Assembly: GCF_015354245.1 (NCBI RefSeq)
Contig: NZ_JADKYZ010000003.1
Coordinates: 248,001-312,000 of the forward strand
Length of the DNA stretch: 64,000 bases
Direction: 5' to 3'
Source: Diaphorobacter caeni
GTDB lineage: Bacteria > Pseudomonadota > Gammaproteobacteria > Burkholderiales > Burkholderiaceae_C
Within the stretch, counting starts at the first letter, position 1. Each line of letters starts with the position of its first letter. The notes beneath the pieces were generated by a model. The model searched no databases. It worked only from the letters and a program-made list of their open reading frames with translations, and was not told the origin of the DNA. Positions 34,427 through 42,704 of the stretch are shown piece after piece. The position numbers and the translations under genes are program-made.

Positions 34427-35143
34427 ATGGACGAGCCGATTCTTAGCATAGAAGAACGTGAAGCGATCAACAGTGGTCGCTGGTTTTCATCCTTGTCGCC
34501 TTCGCTGCGGCATGACATTCTTCGATGCGCTTACGTCAAAAGATTTCGCGATGGAGGGCTGATCAGTGCGCGCGGCGATCCACCGGACGAGTGGATCGCC
34601 TGCGCCCGTGGCGCCGTGCGCGTGAGCTCGACCTCGATCTCCGGCAAGCAGATCACGCTGACCTACGTGGAGCCCGGCATCTGGTTCGGCGACGTGGCGA
34701 TGTTCGACGGAGACCGCCGCACGCACGACGCCTACGCACATGGCGACTCGACCATCCTGTGCGTCGCCCGCGCCGACTTCAAGAAGATTCTCTCGCAGCA
34801 CGCCGAACTCTACGACGCCCTGCTCCAGCTGCAGTCGCGCCGCATCCGTCAGCTCTTCGGCCTGGTGGAAGACCTGAACACCCTGCCCCTGCGCTCACGC
34901 CTGGCCAAGCAGTTGCTGCATCTGGCCCGCAGCTACGGCGTGCCGAGCCTTGCGGACGGCGACGAGATCCGCATCGGCCTGCAACTCGCGCAGGAAGAAC
35001 TGGCGCAGCTGCTGGGAGCATCGCGCCAACGCGTGAACCAGGAACTCAAGGCGATGGAGCGCGAGGACGCCATCCGCATCGAAGCAGGTGGCCTCGTGGT
35101 TCGCGATCGCTCGAAACTCATGCGGATCGCCGAGGCAAATTAA
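34427..35143 (+). CDS. Crp/Fnr family transcriptional regulator
   Basis: This 238-residue regulator has an N-terminal cyclic-nucleotide-binding-type beta-roll (residues about 20-140; PGIWFGDVAMFDGDRRTHDA) and a C-terminal winged helix (LQLAQEELAQLLGASRQRVN) that recognises DNA. No Fnr-type cysteine cluster is present at the N-terminus. It follows the acyl-CoA genes and could regulate them; the effector is unknown. The start at 34427 is chosen over a GTG at 34397; neither has a good ribosome-binding site. Its last 45 bp are repeated, in decayed form, 123 bp downstream. Confidence 0.88.
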   Translation: MDEPILSIEEREAINSGRWFSSLSPSLRHDILRCAYVKRFRDGGLISARGDPPDEWIACARGAVRVSSTSISGKQITLTYVEPGIWFGDVAMFDGDRRTHDAYAHGDSTILCVARADFKKILSQHAELYDALLQLQSRRIRQLFGLVEDLNTLPLRSRLAKQLLHLARSYGVPSLADGDEIRIGLQLAQEELAQLLGASRQRVNQELKAMEREDAIRIEAGGLVVRDRSKLMRIAEAN

Positions 35144-35335
35144 GCGCCTCTTGCTCGCGCAGCGCGTGCTTTGATTGCGCTGGCCGAGGCTGCCCCCGGT
35201 GGGGCAGTGACTTGCGAAGTGGTGCACGAACGCTCAAAACCGATGAGCATCGCCGCAGCGAATCAAGTGCCTCTTGCTCGCGCAGTGCTTGCTTTGATTG
35301 CGCTGGCCGGGACTGCCCCCGGCGGGGCAGTGACT
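35098..35335 (+). repeat. Tandem duplication covering the Crp/Fnr gene 3' end
   Basis: Two copies, 35098-35212 and 35221-35335, are offset by 123 bp. The 3' 70 bp (from GCGCCTCTTGCTCGCG to GGGGCAGTGACTT) are about 90% identical, while the first 46 bp, which in copy 1 code for the regulator's last residues, are only about three-quarters identical. In frame, copy 2 still reads VHERSKPMSIAAAN against VRDRSKLMRIAEAN of the gene, with the stop lost. This is a gene-end remnant, not a functional gene. Confidence 0.75.
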
Positions 35336-35757
35336 TTTTTGCTTGCGCACAAAAAAGTCACCAAAAAATGCGCTTGAAGTCAGACGATAGAACTCCCTGC
35401 GCGACTGCGTCGCTCCGCTCGGGCAACTATCGTGAGTCAGAGTGCCAACCGGGGAAGGCGCTGCTGCACTCTGCGGTGCAGCAGCGATGCACCAGCCCCG
35501 CGACGAAATACGCGTCGTCGACGCACTGCGCACCCAACCACTCACCCCAGTCCCTCCCGCATCTCGCGAAATCGCGAGATGCCTCTGCACGAGCGCAGCG
35601 ACGTGCCGAACACACCTCTTGGTTAAACACTGACTCGCGGCGGTTGCCCGAACGAAGCGCGCAGCGCGAAGTGAGTTCTGCCGCGGGTATTCAAAAGCGC
35701 ATTTTTGGTGACTTTTTGGGCAAGACCAAAAAGTTACTCCGCCGCCGGGCGGAACTC
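35311..35757. repeat. Large imperfect palindrome with internal hairpins
   Basis: The left arm (35311-35439) and right arm (35631-35757) are inverted copies. They are best conserved over GTGACTTTTTT...AAAAAAGTCACC...ATGCGCTT, about 85% by eye, and less so in the GAACTC...GAGTCA part, about 70%. Between them are two perfect 10-bp hairpins: 35459-35486 (CGCTGCTGCA with an 8-base loop) and 35559-35582 (GCATCTCGCG with loop AAAT). No protein gene is supported in 35144-35843; frames there are shadows of the symmetry. Related GTGACTTTTT-type intergenic repeats are, from memory, common in Burkholderiales. Confidence 0.7.
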
Positions 35758-35843
35758 CCGGCCTCCGCCCTCCACGCCACAGCAGCGCGAACACCAAGCA
35801 GAGCACCTCACGCCCCTACATCCAGTGAAATAAGGAGTTTCGA

Positions 35844-36974
35844 ATGAACCAATTCGACGCCTTCACAGGCACCCGCCCAGTCACCGACCGCCACGCGTTT
35901 GATGCCCACGCGCTCAACGACTGGATGAGCCAGAACATCCAGGACTTCCAAGGCCCCTTGAGCGTAGAAATGTTCAAAGGCGGCCAATCCAATCCCACCT
36001 ACAAACTCACCACCCCAAGCCGCAGCTACGTGATGCGCGCCAAGCCAGGCCCGGTCGCCAAACTGCTCCCCTCCGCCCACGCCATAGAACGCGAGTACGC
36101 CGTGATGCGCGCGCTCGCAGGCACCGACGTGCCCGTCCCGCAGATGCTCGCGCTGTGCGAGGACGAGGCCATCATCGGCCGCGCCTTCTACATCATGGAG
36201 TTCATGCAGGGCCGCGTGCTGTGGGACCAGTCACTCAAAGACATGAACAGCAACGCCGAACGCGCCGCGATCTACGACGAGATGAACCGCGTGATCGCCG
36301 CCCTGCACAGCGTGGACTTCAAGGCACGCGGCCTCGCCGATTACGGCAGGCCCGGCAACTATTTCGAACGTCAGATCGCCCGCTGGAGCAAGCAGTACCA
36401 GGCCTCGGTCACTCAGCCGATCCCCGAGATGGACCTGCTCATGCGATGGCTGCCCGCGCACATGCCCGCAAGCGCCCGCGACGAACGCCTCGTCTCCATC
36501 GTGCATGGCGACTACCGGCTCGACAATCTGATGTTCCACCCCACCGAGCCGCGCGTGATCGGCGTGCTCGACTGGGAGCTCTCCACGCTCGGCCATCCCC
36601 TCGCGGACTTCAGCTACCACTGCATGAGCTGGCACATCCCCCACCAGCTCTCGCGCGGCATCGGCGGCCTCGACATCGCGGCGCTCGGCATTCCCGACGA
36701 GGACAGCTACATCACCCGCTACTGCGAGCGCACCGGCATCGCGCGCTTCTGCGAGGAGCACGGCATCACCACCCGCGAAGAACTGCGCAGCGACTGGCCC
36801 TGGTACCTCGCCTACAACATGTTCCGCATCGCCGCGATCCTGCAGGGCATCGCCAAGCGCGTTGAAGCCGGCACCGCCGCCAGCGCGGAAGCCAAGGCCA
36901 CGGGCGCGCAGACAACGCCACTCGCGCAGCTCGCATGGTCCTTCGCACAGAAGTTCGACGCGGCAAAACGCTGA
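35844..36974 (+). CDS. APH-family phosphotransferase, ACAD10/11- or LvaA-like
   Basis: The 376-residue protein is an aminoglycoside-phosphotransferase-fold kinase: nucleotide region GGQSNPTYKL and VMRAKPG (residues about 46-75), catalytic loop VHGDYRLDNLMFH (near residue 230), and the magnesium-binding LDWELSTLGHPLADF. This subgroup does not act on antibiotics; it matches the N-terminal part of human ACAD10/11 and LvaA of Pseudomonas, which phosphorylate 4-hydroxyacyl-CoA. The next gene encodes the matching acyl-CoA dehydrogenase, 57 bp downstream, which supports this. An AAGGAG site precedes the start. Confidence 0.85.
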   Translation: MNQFDAFTGTRPVTDRHAFDAHALNDWMSQNIQDFQGPLSVEMFKGGQSNPTYKLTTPSRSYVMRAKPGPVAKLLPSAHAIEREYAVMRALAGTDVPVPQMLALCEDEAIIGRAFYIMEFMQGRVLWDQSLKDMNSNAERAAIYDEMNRVIAALHSVDFKARGLADYGRPGNYFERQIARWSKQYQASVTQPIPEMDLLMRWLPAHMPASARDERLVSIVHGDYRLDNLMFHPTEPRVIGVLDWELSTLGHPLADFSYHCMSWHIPHQLSRGIGGLDIAALGIPDEDSYITRYCERTGIARFCEEHGITTREELRSDWPWYLAYNMFRIAAILQGIAKRVEAGTAASAEAKATGAQTTPLAQLAWSFAQKFDAAKR

Positions 36975-37031
36975 TCACGACGACTCACCACATTTCATAT
37001 CAACAGACAAACACTCAGGAGGTTGGTTCAC

Positions 37032-38306
37032 ATGGATTTCGACTACTCACCCAAAACCAAGGCGCTGCAGGCGCGCGTCAGCTCGTTCATGGAGCAGCAC
37101 ATCTACCCGGCTGAAGCCGACTACGCGAAAGAGCTGGCGGCCAACACCGCGGCAGGCAAGCGCTGGACGCCGCTGCCCGTCATCGAACGCCTCAAGGAAA
37201 AAGCCAAGGCTGAGGGCCTCTGGAACCTGTTCCTGCCGCAGGACACGGCCGAGATCGCGGGCTATCAGGGCGCGGGTCTGACCAATCAGGAATACGCACC
37301 GCTCTCCGAAATCATGGGCCGCGTGCCGTGGGCGAGCGAGGTTTTCAACTGCTCCGCGCCCGATACCGGCAACATGGAAACCATCGCGCGCTACGGCAGC
37401 GACGAGCTCAAGGCCCGCTGGCTCAAGCCGTTGCTCGACGGCGAGATCCGCTCCGCCTTCGCCATGACCGAGCCCGAGGTCGCGTCCTCCGACGCCACCA
37501 ACATCTGCACCCGCATCACGCGCGACGGCGACGACTACGTCATCAACGGCCACAAATGGTGGATCTCGGGCGCAGCCGATCCGCGCTGCAAGGTCTTCAT
37601 CGTCATGGGCAAGACCGACCCGGACGCCCCCAAGCACTCGCAGCAGAGCATGATCGTCGTGCCTGCCGACACGCCCGGCATCCGCATCGTGCGCCCGCTC
37701 ACCGTGTTCGGCTACGACGACGCGCCGCACGGTCACGTCGAGATATTCTTCGACAACGTGCGCGTTCCTGCAGCCAACATCCTGCTCGGCGAAGGCCGTG
37801 GCTTCGAGATCGCCCAGGGCCGCCTCGGCCCCGGCCGCATCCACCACTGCATGCGCACCATCGGCCTTGCCGAACGCGCGCTCGAATTCATGTGCAAGCG
37901 CGCGAGCGAACGCGTCGCCTTCGGCAAACCCATCGCGGCACAGACCGTCACGCAGGAGCGCATCGCCGAGGCCCGCTGCAAGATCGACATGGCGCGCCTG
38001 CTCACGCTCAAGGCAGCATGGCTCATGGACACCGCCGGCAACAAGGTCGCGAGAACGGAGATCGCCATGATCAAGGTCGTCGCTCCTACCATGGCCTGCC
38101 AGGTCATCGACTGGGCCATTCAGGCGCACGGTGGCGGCGGCATGAGCGACGACTTCCCGCTCGCCTACGCCTACACGCTGGTGCGCACCCTGCGCTTCGC
38201 CGACGGCCCGGACGAAGTGCACCGCAACGCCATCGCCAAGTGGGAGCTCGGCAAATACCGCCCCGAAGCCACGCCCGCTGCGGCGCCCGTCACACGCGGC
38301 TTCTGA
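37032..38306 (+). CDS. Acyl-CoA dehydrogenase, ACAD10/11- or LvaC-like
   Basis: This 424-residue flavoenzyme has the acyl-CoA dehydrogenase layout: helical N-terminus, the FAD-binding signature [16 protein letters not shown] (near residue 150), the [12 protein letters not shown] strand, and the C-terminal helical domain ending [22 protein letters not shown] perfect AGGAGG at 37017-37022 stands nine bases before the ATG at 37032, which decides the start against TTG 37023. With the upstream kinase it reproduces the two-domain ACAD10/11 arrangement as separate genes, suggesting elimination of phosphate from 4-phosphoacyl-CoA. A classic dehydrogenase role is the alternative. Confidence 0.88.
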   Translation: MDFDYSPKTKALQARVSSFMEQHIYPAEADYAKELAANTAAGKRWTPLPVIERLKEKAKAEGLWNLFLPQDTAEIAGYQGAGLTNQEYAPLSEIMGRVPWASEVFNCSAPDTGNMETIARYGSDELKARWLKPLLDGEIRSAFAMTEPEVASSDATNICTRITRDGDDYVINGHKWWISGAADPRCKVFIVMGKTDPDAPKHSQQSMIVVPADTPGIRIVRPLTVFGYDDAPHGHVEIFFDNVRVPAANILLGEGRGFEIAQGRLGPGRIHHCMRTIGLAERALEFMCKRASERVAFGKPIAAQTVTQERIAEARCKIDMARLLTLKAAWLMDTAGNKVARTEIAMIKVVAPTMACQVIDWAIQAHGGGGMSDDFPLAYAYTLVRTLRFADGPDEVHRNAIAKWELGKYRPEATPAAAPVTRGF

Positions 38307-38384
38307 GAGCGCGAACACGCTCCGAAGCGATGCCTGCGCCTGCACGCTTTGCACACGATTGCCGCATGCCGCAACATCTGCGGC

Positions 38385-38855
38385 ATGAGCGCATACATCC
38401 TCGTCAAAGGCAATCTGCTCGACCAGCCCGTCGATGCCATCGTCAACGCATGGAACCGCAACATCATTCCGTGGTGGCTGCTGATTCCACAGGGCGTCTC
38501 GGGCGCGATCAAGCGGCGTGCGGGTCTCGCGCCCTTCCGCGAACTGGCGCGGCACGGGCCGATTCCGCTCGGCAACGCCGTCCTCACCGGCGCGGGCCGA
38601 CTTCCGCATCGCGCCATCATCCATGTCGCGGGCATCAGCATGTGGTGGCGCTCAACGCCTCAATCCATCAGCGCCTCCACGCGCCACGCGCTCGATCTCG
38701 CCGCTGCCCAGCGCTTTGAATCCATCGCCCTTCCGCTGATCGGCGCGGGCACCGGAGGCGGCGGCGAAGACGCGGTGGAGCACCTCATGCACACCGAAAT
38801 AGAGCGCCACCGCTATGGTGGCGAGGTGCGGCTGGTCCGCTTCGCCAACGACTGA
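38385..38855 (+). CDS. Macro-domain protein with atypical substrate loop
   Basis: The 156-residue protein is a single macro domain (VKGNLLDQPVDAIVNAWN at residues 6-23, QGVSGAIKRRAG, ALPLIGAGTGGGG). Macro domains bind or hydrolyse ADP-ribose derivatives. Here the usual NAAN is NAWN and the glycine-rich GGGGV loop is replaced by IPWWLLIPQGV, so the ligand pocket differs from the well-studied MacroD/YmdB types. The start at 38385 fits the fold; an upstream frame start at 38349 lacks support. It follows the acyl-CoA dehydrogenase after 78 bp on the same strand. Its substrate is unknown. Confidence 0.85.
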   Translation: MSAYILVKGNLLDQPVDAIVNAWNRNIIPWWLLIPQGVSGAIKRRAGLAPFRELARHGPIPLGNAVLTGAGRLPHRAIIHVAGISMWWRSTPQSISASTRHALDLAAAQRFESIALPLIGAGTGGGGEDAVEHLMHTEIERHRYGGEVRLVRFAND

Positions 38856-38912
38856 CGGCCCGGACCCGGGCCATTGCATGGTTTGCCCGCGTTTGAGGCC
38901 ACAATGCGGGCC

Positions 38913-39560
38913 ATGCCGATCAACACCCCGCAGCTCATCGACACCGCCCGCCAGATCCTCGAGGTTTCGGCCACCGTCGCCTTCGCGCTCTCCGGCGTAC
39001 TCAAGGCCGCGCACAAGAAGCTCGACGTGGTGGGAGTCTGCGTGATGGCCTTCATCGCGGCGTTCGGCGGCGGCACGCTGCGCGATCTGCTGCTGGACAA
39101 CCGCCCGTTCTTCTGGGCCAGCAACGATTACCTCGTCTGGGCCGTCATGGCGATCAGCCTGATGGCCATCGTCTTCCTGCGCCAGAAGCACTTCCACATC
39201 ACCGAACGCGCGATGCTCTGGCCCGACATGCTCGGCCTCGGCCTCTTCACCGCCGTCGGCGTCGACATGGCCGCCGAACTTGGCATGTCGCCCCTCATCA
39301 GCGTCATGATGGGCGTGGTCACCGGAGTCTTCGGCGGCGTGCTGCGCGACGTGCTCTGCGGCGAAATCCCCCAGGCCTTCAAAGACCACCAACCTTATGC
39401 GATCTGCGCCTTCGCAGGAGGCTGCGTGGCCCTGCTTCTGCGCCAATGGCCCGGCCTGCCAGAAACCGCCCCGATGCTCGCCTGCGTAGTCGTCACCGCA
39501 GGACTACGCGCCACGGCCATGTGGCGGCAATGGCGCATCCCATCCTGGCGAGTGGAGTAA
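38913..39560 (+). CDS. Trimeric intracellular cation (TRIC) family membrane protein
   Basis: The 215-residue inner-membrane protein has two copies of the UPF0126/TRIC three-helix repeat, each with a glycine-rich, kinked segment (AAFGGGTLRDLLLDNRPFFW and GVFGGVLRDVLCGEIPQAF), and about seven helices in all. Prokaryotic TRIC proteins conduct potassium. The start could be 38913 or 38904, or 38874, which adds residues unlike the family; 38913 (MPINTPQLID) is chosen. It is followed by a dispersed palindrome. Confidence 0.87.
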   Translation: MPINTPQLIDTARQILEVSATVAFALSGVLKAAHKKLDVVGVCVMAFIAAFGGGTLRDLLLDNRPFFWASNDYLVWAVMAISLMAIVFLRQKHFHITERAMLWPDMLGLGLFTAVGVDMAAELGMSPLISVMMGVVTGVFGGVLRDVLCGEIPQAFKDHQPYAICAFAGGCVALLLRQWPGLPETAPMLACVVVTAGLRATAMWRQWRIPSWRVE

Positions 39561-39669
39561 AAACCAAGCAAAGAAAAGAAAAACAAAACAAAAGAACAAA
39601 AAACCGGATCGCGGTCTTCACGCAGCAAAACCAACGCAGCGAAAGCAGCGCCGGAATCTCCAGCCCCAA

Positions 39670-39762
39670 CGCCAAGACAGGCTCTCAGGCGAGGCGTGAA
39701 GGCGCAGACAGTACTTTGGTACGGCAAGCCTTCACAACGAAGCATGAGAGCCTGTATTGGCG
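39670..39762. repeat. Dispersed palindromic element, copy B
   Basis: Arms 39670-39687 and 39745-39762 (CGCCAAGACAGGCTCTCA and its complement) match at 17 of 18 positions. Inside are GCGAGGCGT, GCGCAGA, CAGTACTT, GTACGGCAAG and CAACGAAGC, in the order seen in copy A (1516-1610), plus an inner inverted pair GTGAAGGC/GCCTTCAC. The arms differ completely from those of copy A. The remainder of 39561-39862 contains an A-rich stretch, a small hairpin (CGAAGCC-AAA-GGCTTCG, 39782-39798) and the clpA terminator. Confidence 0.72.
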
Positions 39763-39809
39763 CCCCCGCACGAACAACCATCGAAGCCAAAGGCTTCGTA
39801 GAACACAAA

Positions 39810-39841
39810 AAAGCCCGCTGCTCTTACAAGCAGCGGGCTTT
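39810..39841 (-). terminator. Terminator of clpA (possibly bidirectional)
   Basis: AAAGCCCGCTGC pairs perfectly with GCAGCGGGCTTT around an eight-base loop. On the minus strand the stem runs into six T, 21 bp after the clpA stop. The plus strand also ends in TTTCTATT, so it may serve the TRIC transcript too. Confidence 0.88.
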
Positions 39842-39862
39842 CTATTCAACGCGAATCCGGAA

Positions 39863-42205
39863 TCAATCCGTCGTCGCCTCTTCGGGTTCGGCCGGTTCGG
39901 ACTTGGTGCGCTCCTTCTTGGGCAGGGGCTGGATGTCGAGCTTGACTTCGGACGTCTCGTTGCCCTTCTCATCGGTGCCATGCTCGATGTCCACCGTCAG
40001 GCGCCCACCGTCCGTCAGTCGTCCGAACAGCAGCTCGTCCGCCAGCGCACGACGGATCGTGTCCTGGATCAGGCGCTGCATCGGGCGTGCGCCCATCAGC
40101 GGATCAAAGCCCTTCTTGGCCAGATGCTTGCGCAGCGCGTCGGTGAAGGTCACTTCCACCTTCTTCTCGGCGAGTTGCGTCTCCAGCTGCAGCAGGAACT
40201 TGTCCACCACGCGCAGGATGATCTGCTCGTCGAGCGCCTTGAAGCTCACGATGGCGTCCAGACGGTTGCGGAACTCCGGCGTGAACAGACGCTTGATGTC
40301 GCCCATTTCATCGCCCGCCTGACGCGGATTCGTGAAGCCGATGGTGGCCTTGTTCATGGTCTCGGCACCCGCGTTCGTCGTCATGATGATGATGACGTTG
40401 CGGAAGTCGGCCTTGCGTCCGTTGTTGTCGGTCAGCGTGCCGTGGTCCATCACCTGCAGCAGCACGTTGAAGATGTCCGGATGCGCCTTCTCGATTTCGT
40501 CGAGCAGCAGCACCGAGTGCGGCTTCTTGCTGATGGCTTCGGTGAGCAGACCGCCCTGGTCGAAGCCGACATAGCCCGGAGGCGCACCGATCAGGCGGCT
40601 CACCGCATGGCGCTCCATGTACTCCGACATGTCGAAGCGGATCAGGTCGATGCCCATGATGTAGGCCAGCTGCTTGGCCGCTTCGGTCTTGCCGACGCCC
40701 GTGGGGCCGCTGAACAGGAACGAGCCAATCGGCTTGTCGCCCTTGCCCAGACCCGAACGCGCCATCTTCACGGCGGAAGCCAGCACGTCCAGCGCCTTAT
40801 CCTGACCGAACACCACGCTCTTCAGATCGCGCTCCAGCGTCTGCAGTTTGCTGCGGTCGTCGTTGGACACGTTCGCAGGCGGAATGCGCGCGATCTTGGC
40901 GACGATCTCTTCGATCTCGGTCTTGCCGATGGTCTTCTTGCGCTTGGAGGGCGCGAGAATGCGCTGGGCCGCACCGGCCTCGTCGATCACGTCAATCGCC
41001 TTGTCAGGCAGGTGACGGTCGTTGATGTACTTGGCCGACAGCTCGGCCGCAGCCTGCAGCGCAGCCAGAGCGTACTTGACGCTGTGGTGCTCTTCGAAGC
41101 GCGACTTGAGACCCTTGAGGATGTCGATGGTTTCCGCCACGGTGGGCTCGACCACGTCGACCTTCTGGAAGCGGCGGGACAGCGCTGCATCCTTCTCGAA
41201 GATGCCGCGGTACTCCGTGAACGTGGTCGCGCCGATGCACTTGAGCTGACCGCTCGACAGAGCGGGCTTCAGGAGGTTCGATGCGTCCAGCGTTCCACCC
41301 GATGCGGCGCCCGCGCCGATCAGCGTGTGGATTTCGTCAATGAACAGAATGGCGTTCGGCTTGTCCTTGAGCGACTTGAGCACGCCCTTCAGACGCTGCT
41401 CGAAATCACCACGGTACTTGGTGCCCGCCAGCAGCGCGCCCATATCGAGCGAGTACACGGTCGCCTCGGCCAGAATTTCCGGCACATCGTTCTGCGTGAT
41501 GCGCCATGCCAGACCTTCCGCAATCGCGGTCTTGCCAACGCCTGCCTCACCCACCAGCAGCGGGTTGTTCTTGCGGCGACGGCACAGAATCTGGATCGTG
41601 CGTTCCACCTCGTACTGGCGACCGATCAGCGGATCGATCTTGCCTTCCTTGGCGGCCTGATTCAGGTTGAGGGTGTACTGCTCGAGCGGAGACGCCTTTT
41701 CGTTGCGCTCGCCACCGCCTTCCTCGGCCTCGGGCTGGCCTTCCGACTTGGTGGGCTCGGGCGGTTCACCCTTCTTGATGCCGTGGGCGATGTAGTTCAC
41801 CACGTCGAGGCGGGTCACGCCCTGCTGGTGCAGGTAGTAGACGGCGTGCGAATCCTTTTCGCCGAAGATCGCGACGAGCACGTTCGCGCCGGTCACTTCC
41901 TTCTTGCCGTTGCCGGTGGACTGCACGTGCATGATGGCGCGCTGGATCACACGCTGGAATCCCAGCGTGGGCTGCGTGTCCACCTCGTCGGTTCCTGCGA
42001 CCTGCGGTGTGTTGTCCTTGATGAAATTCGTCAGCGAGGCGCGCAGATCGTCAATGTTTGCCGCGCATGCGCGCAGCACCTCGGCTGCACTGGGATTGTC
42101 GAGCAGAGCGAGCAGCAGGTGCTCCACGGTGATGAATTCGTGGCGCTGCTGGCGGGCCTCAACAAAGGCCATGTGCAAGCTTACTTCCAGTTCCTGGGCA
42201 ATCAT
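39863..42205 (-). CDS. clpA: ATP-dependent Clp protease ATP-binding subunit ClpA
   Basis: This 780-residue Hsp100 unfoldase feeds substrates into ClpP. It has the N-terminal double Clp-N repeat (residues about 1-145, [20 protein letters not shown]), AAA+ module 1 (Walker [10 protein letters not shown] near residue 222), module 2 (GPTGVGKTE near 500) and the ClpP-docking IGF loop (ATIGFTNP near 620). There is no M-domain, which separates it from ClpB/ClpC. A GGAG site precedes the start. clpS lies 62 bp upstream on the same strand, the usual pairing. Confidence 0.97.
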   Translation of the reverse strand: MIAQELEVSLHMAFVEARQQRHEFITVEHLLLALLDNPSAAEVLRACAANIDDLRASLTNFIKDNTPQVAGTDEVDTQPTLGFQRVIQRAIMHVQSTGNGKKEVTGANVLVAIFGEKDSHAVYYLHQQGVTRLDVVNYIAHGIKKGEPPEPTKSEGQPEAEEGGGERNEKASPLEQYTLNLNQAAKEGKIDPLIGRQYEVERTIQILCRRRKNNPLLVGEAGVGKTAIAEGLAWRITQNDVPEILAEATVYSLDMGALLAGTKYRGDFEQRLKGVLKSLKDKPNAILFIDEIHTLIGAGAASGGTLDASNLLKPALSSGQLKCIGATTFTEYRGIFEKDAALSRRFQKVDVVEPTVAETIDILKGLKSRFEEHHSVKYALAALQAAAELSAKYINDRHLPDKAIDVIDEAGAAQRILAPSKRKKTIGKTEIEEIVAKIARIPPANVSNDDRSKLQTLERDLKSVVFGQDKALDVLASAVKMARSGLGKGDKPIGSFLFSGPTGVGKTEAAKQLAYIMGIDLIRFDMSEYMERHAVSRLIGAPPGYVGFDQGGLLTEAISKKPHSVLLLDEIEKAHPDIFNVLLQVMDHGTLTDNNGRKADFRNVIIIMTTNAGAETMNKATIGFTNPRQAGDEMGDIKRLFTPEFRNRLDAIVSFKALDEQIILRVVDKFLLQLETQLAEKKVEVTFTDALRKHLAKKGFDPLMGARPMQRLIQDTIRRALADELLFGRLTDGGRLTVDIEHGTDEKGNETSEVKLDIQPLPKKERTKSEPAEPEEATTD

Positions 42206-42267
42206 GAGTGAGAACTCCTTTGTGCTTGCGTTTCAGAGATTGACTGTAGATCGGGGCGCCATGCCGT

Positions 42268-42624
42268 TTATTCAACCGGCTCGCACACACATTGCAAAGG
42301 ATGCCCTGCCCTGTGTGCGGCGTCGAGAACTTGTTCCACCTTGGTTGCAGCGACGTCACGGGTGAAAACCCCGCAAACACCTTTGCCGTCCAGGTGAATC
42401 TTGAGCATGATCTGTGTGGCGGCTTCGCGGTCCTTGTTGAAGAACTCCTGAAGCACGACCACCACAAATTCCATGGGCGTGTAGTCGTCATTGAGCATGA
42501 CGACCTGGTACATCCTCGGAGGTTCGGTCCGCAGGGTGCGCCGCTCCAGCACGACCGACCCGCCTTCATCGCGCGAGGGCTTGGCGGGTGGGACGTTCGG
42601 TCTGGAAGGAGGTTTCGTAGCCAT
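42268..42624 (-). CDS. clpS: ATP-dependent Clp protease adaptor ClpS
   Basis: The 118-residue N-degron adaptor has a flexible N-terminus (MATKPPSRP) and the conserved core: [23 protein letters not shown], and the helix with [20 protein letters not shown]. The DDYTPMEFV pocket binds destabilising N-terminal residues and hands substrates to ClpA. The start at 42624 is preferred; a start nine bases earlier (42633) is possible. It is divergent from nothing and follows dnaE on the same strand. Confidence 0.96.
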   Translation of the reverse strand: MATKPPSRPNVPPAKPSRDEGGSVVLERRTLRTEPPRMYQVVMLNDDYTPMEFVVVVLQEFFNKDREAATQIMLKIHLDGKGVCGVFTRDVAATKVEQVLDAAHRAGHPLQCVCEPVE

Positions 42625-42704
42625 GAAGATCATTCTAGCGAGCTTGATCCATCAAAATTGGAATTCAGATAGAGCCATATTAGTGGTTTTCAAGACACGC
42701 CGTT

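Noticed and set aside
35234-35806. Minus-strand 190-codon frame inside the palindrome
   Set aside because: Open only because of repeat symmetry and high GC; no start context and no family.
34525-35847. Plus-strand frame of 440 codons overlapping the Crp/Fnr gene and the repeat region
   Set aside because: The first part is a shifted frame of the regulator, the second runs through tandem and inverted repeats; no protein-like sequence.
35844-36974. Antibiotic resistance phosphotransferase
   Set aside because: Although of the APH fold, the sequence belongs to the acyl-CoA-dehydrogenase-linked subgroup and sits beside that dehydrogenase in a catabolic setting, with no resistance or mobile context.
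39446-42211. Plus-strand open frame of about 921 codons opposite clpA
   Set aside because: Antisense of an intact ClpA with clear AAA+ motifs, and it would run through the clpA terminator and a palindromic repeat.
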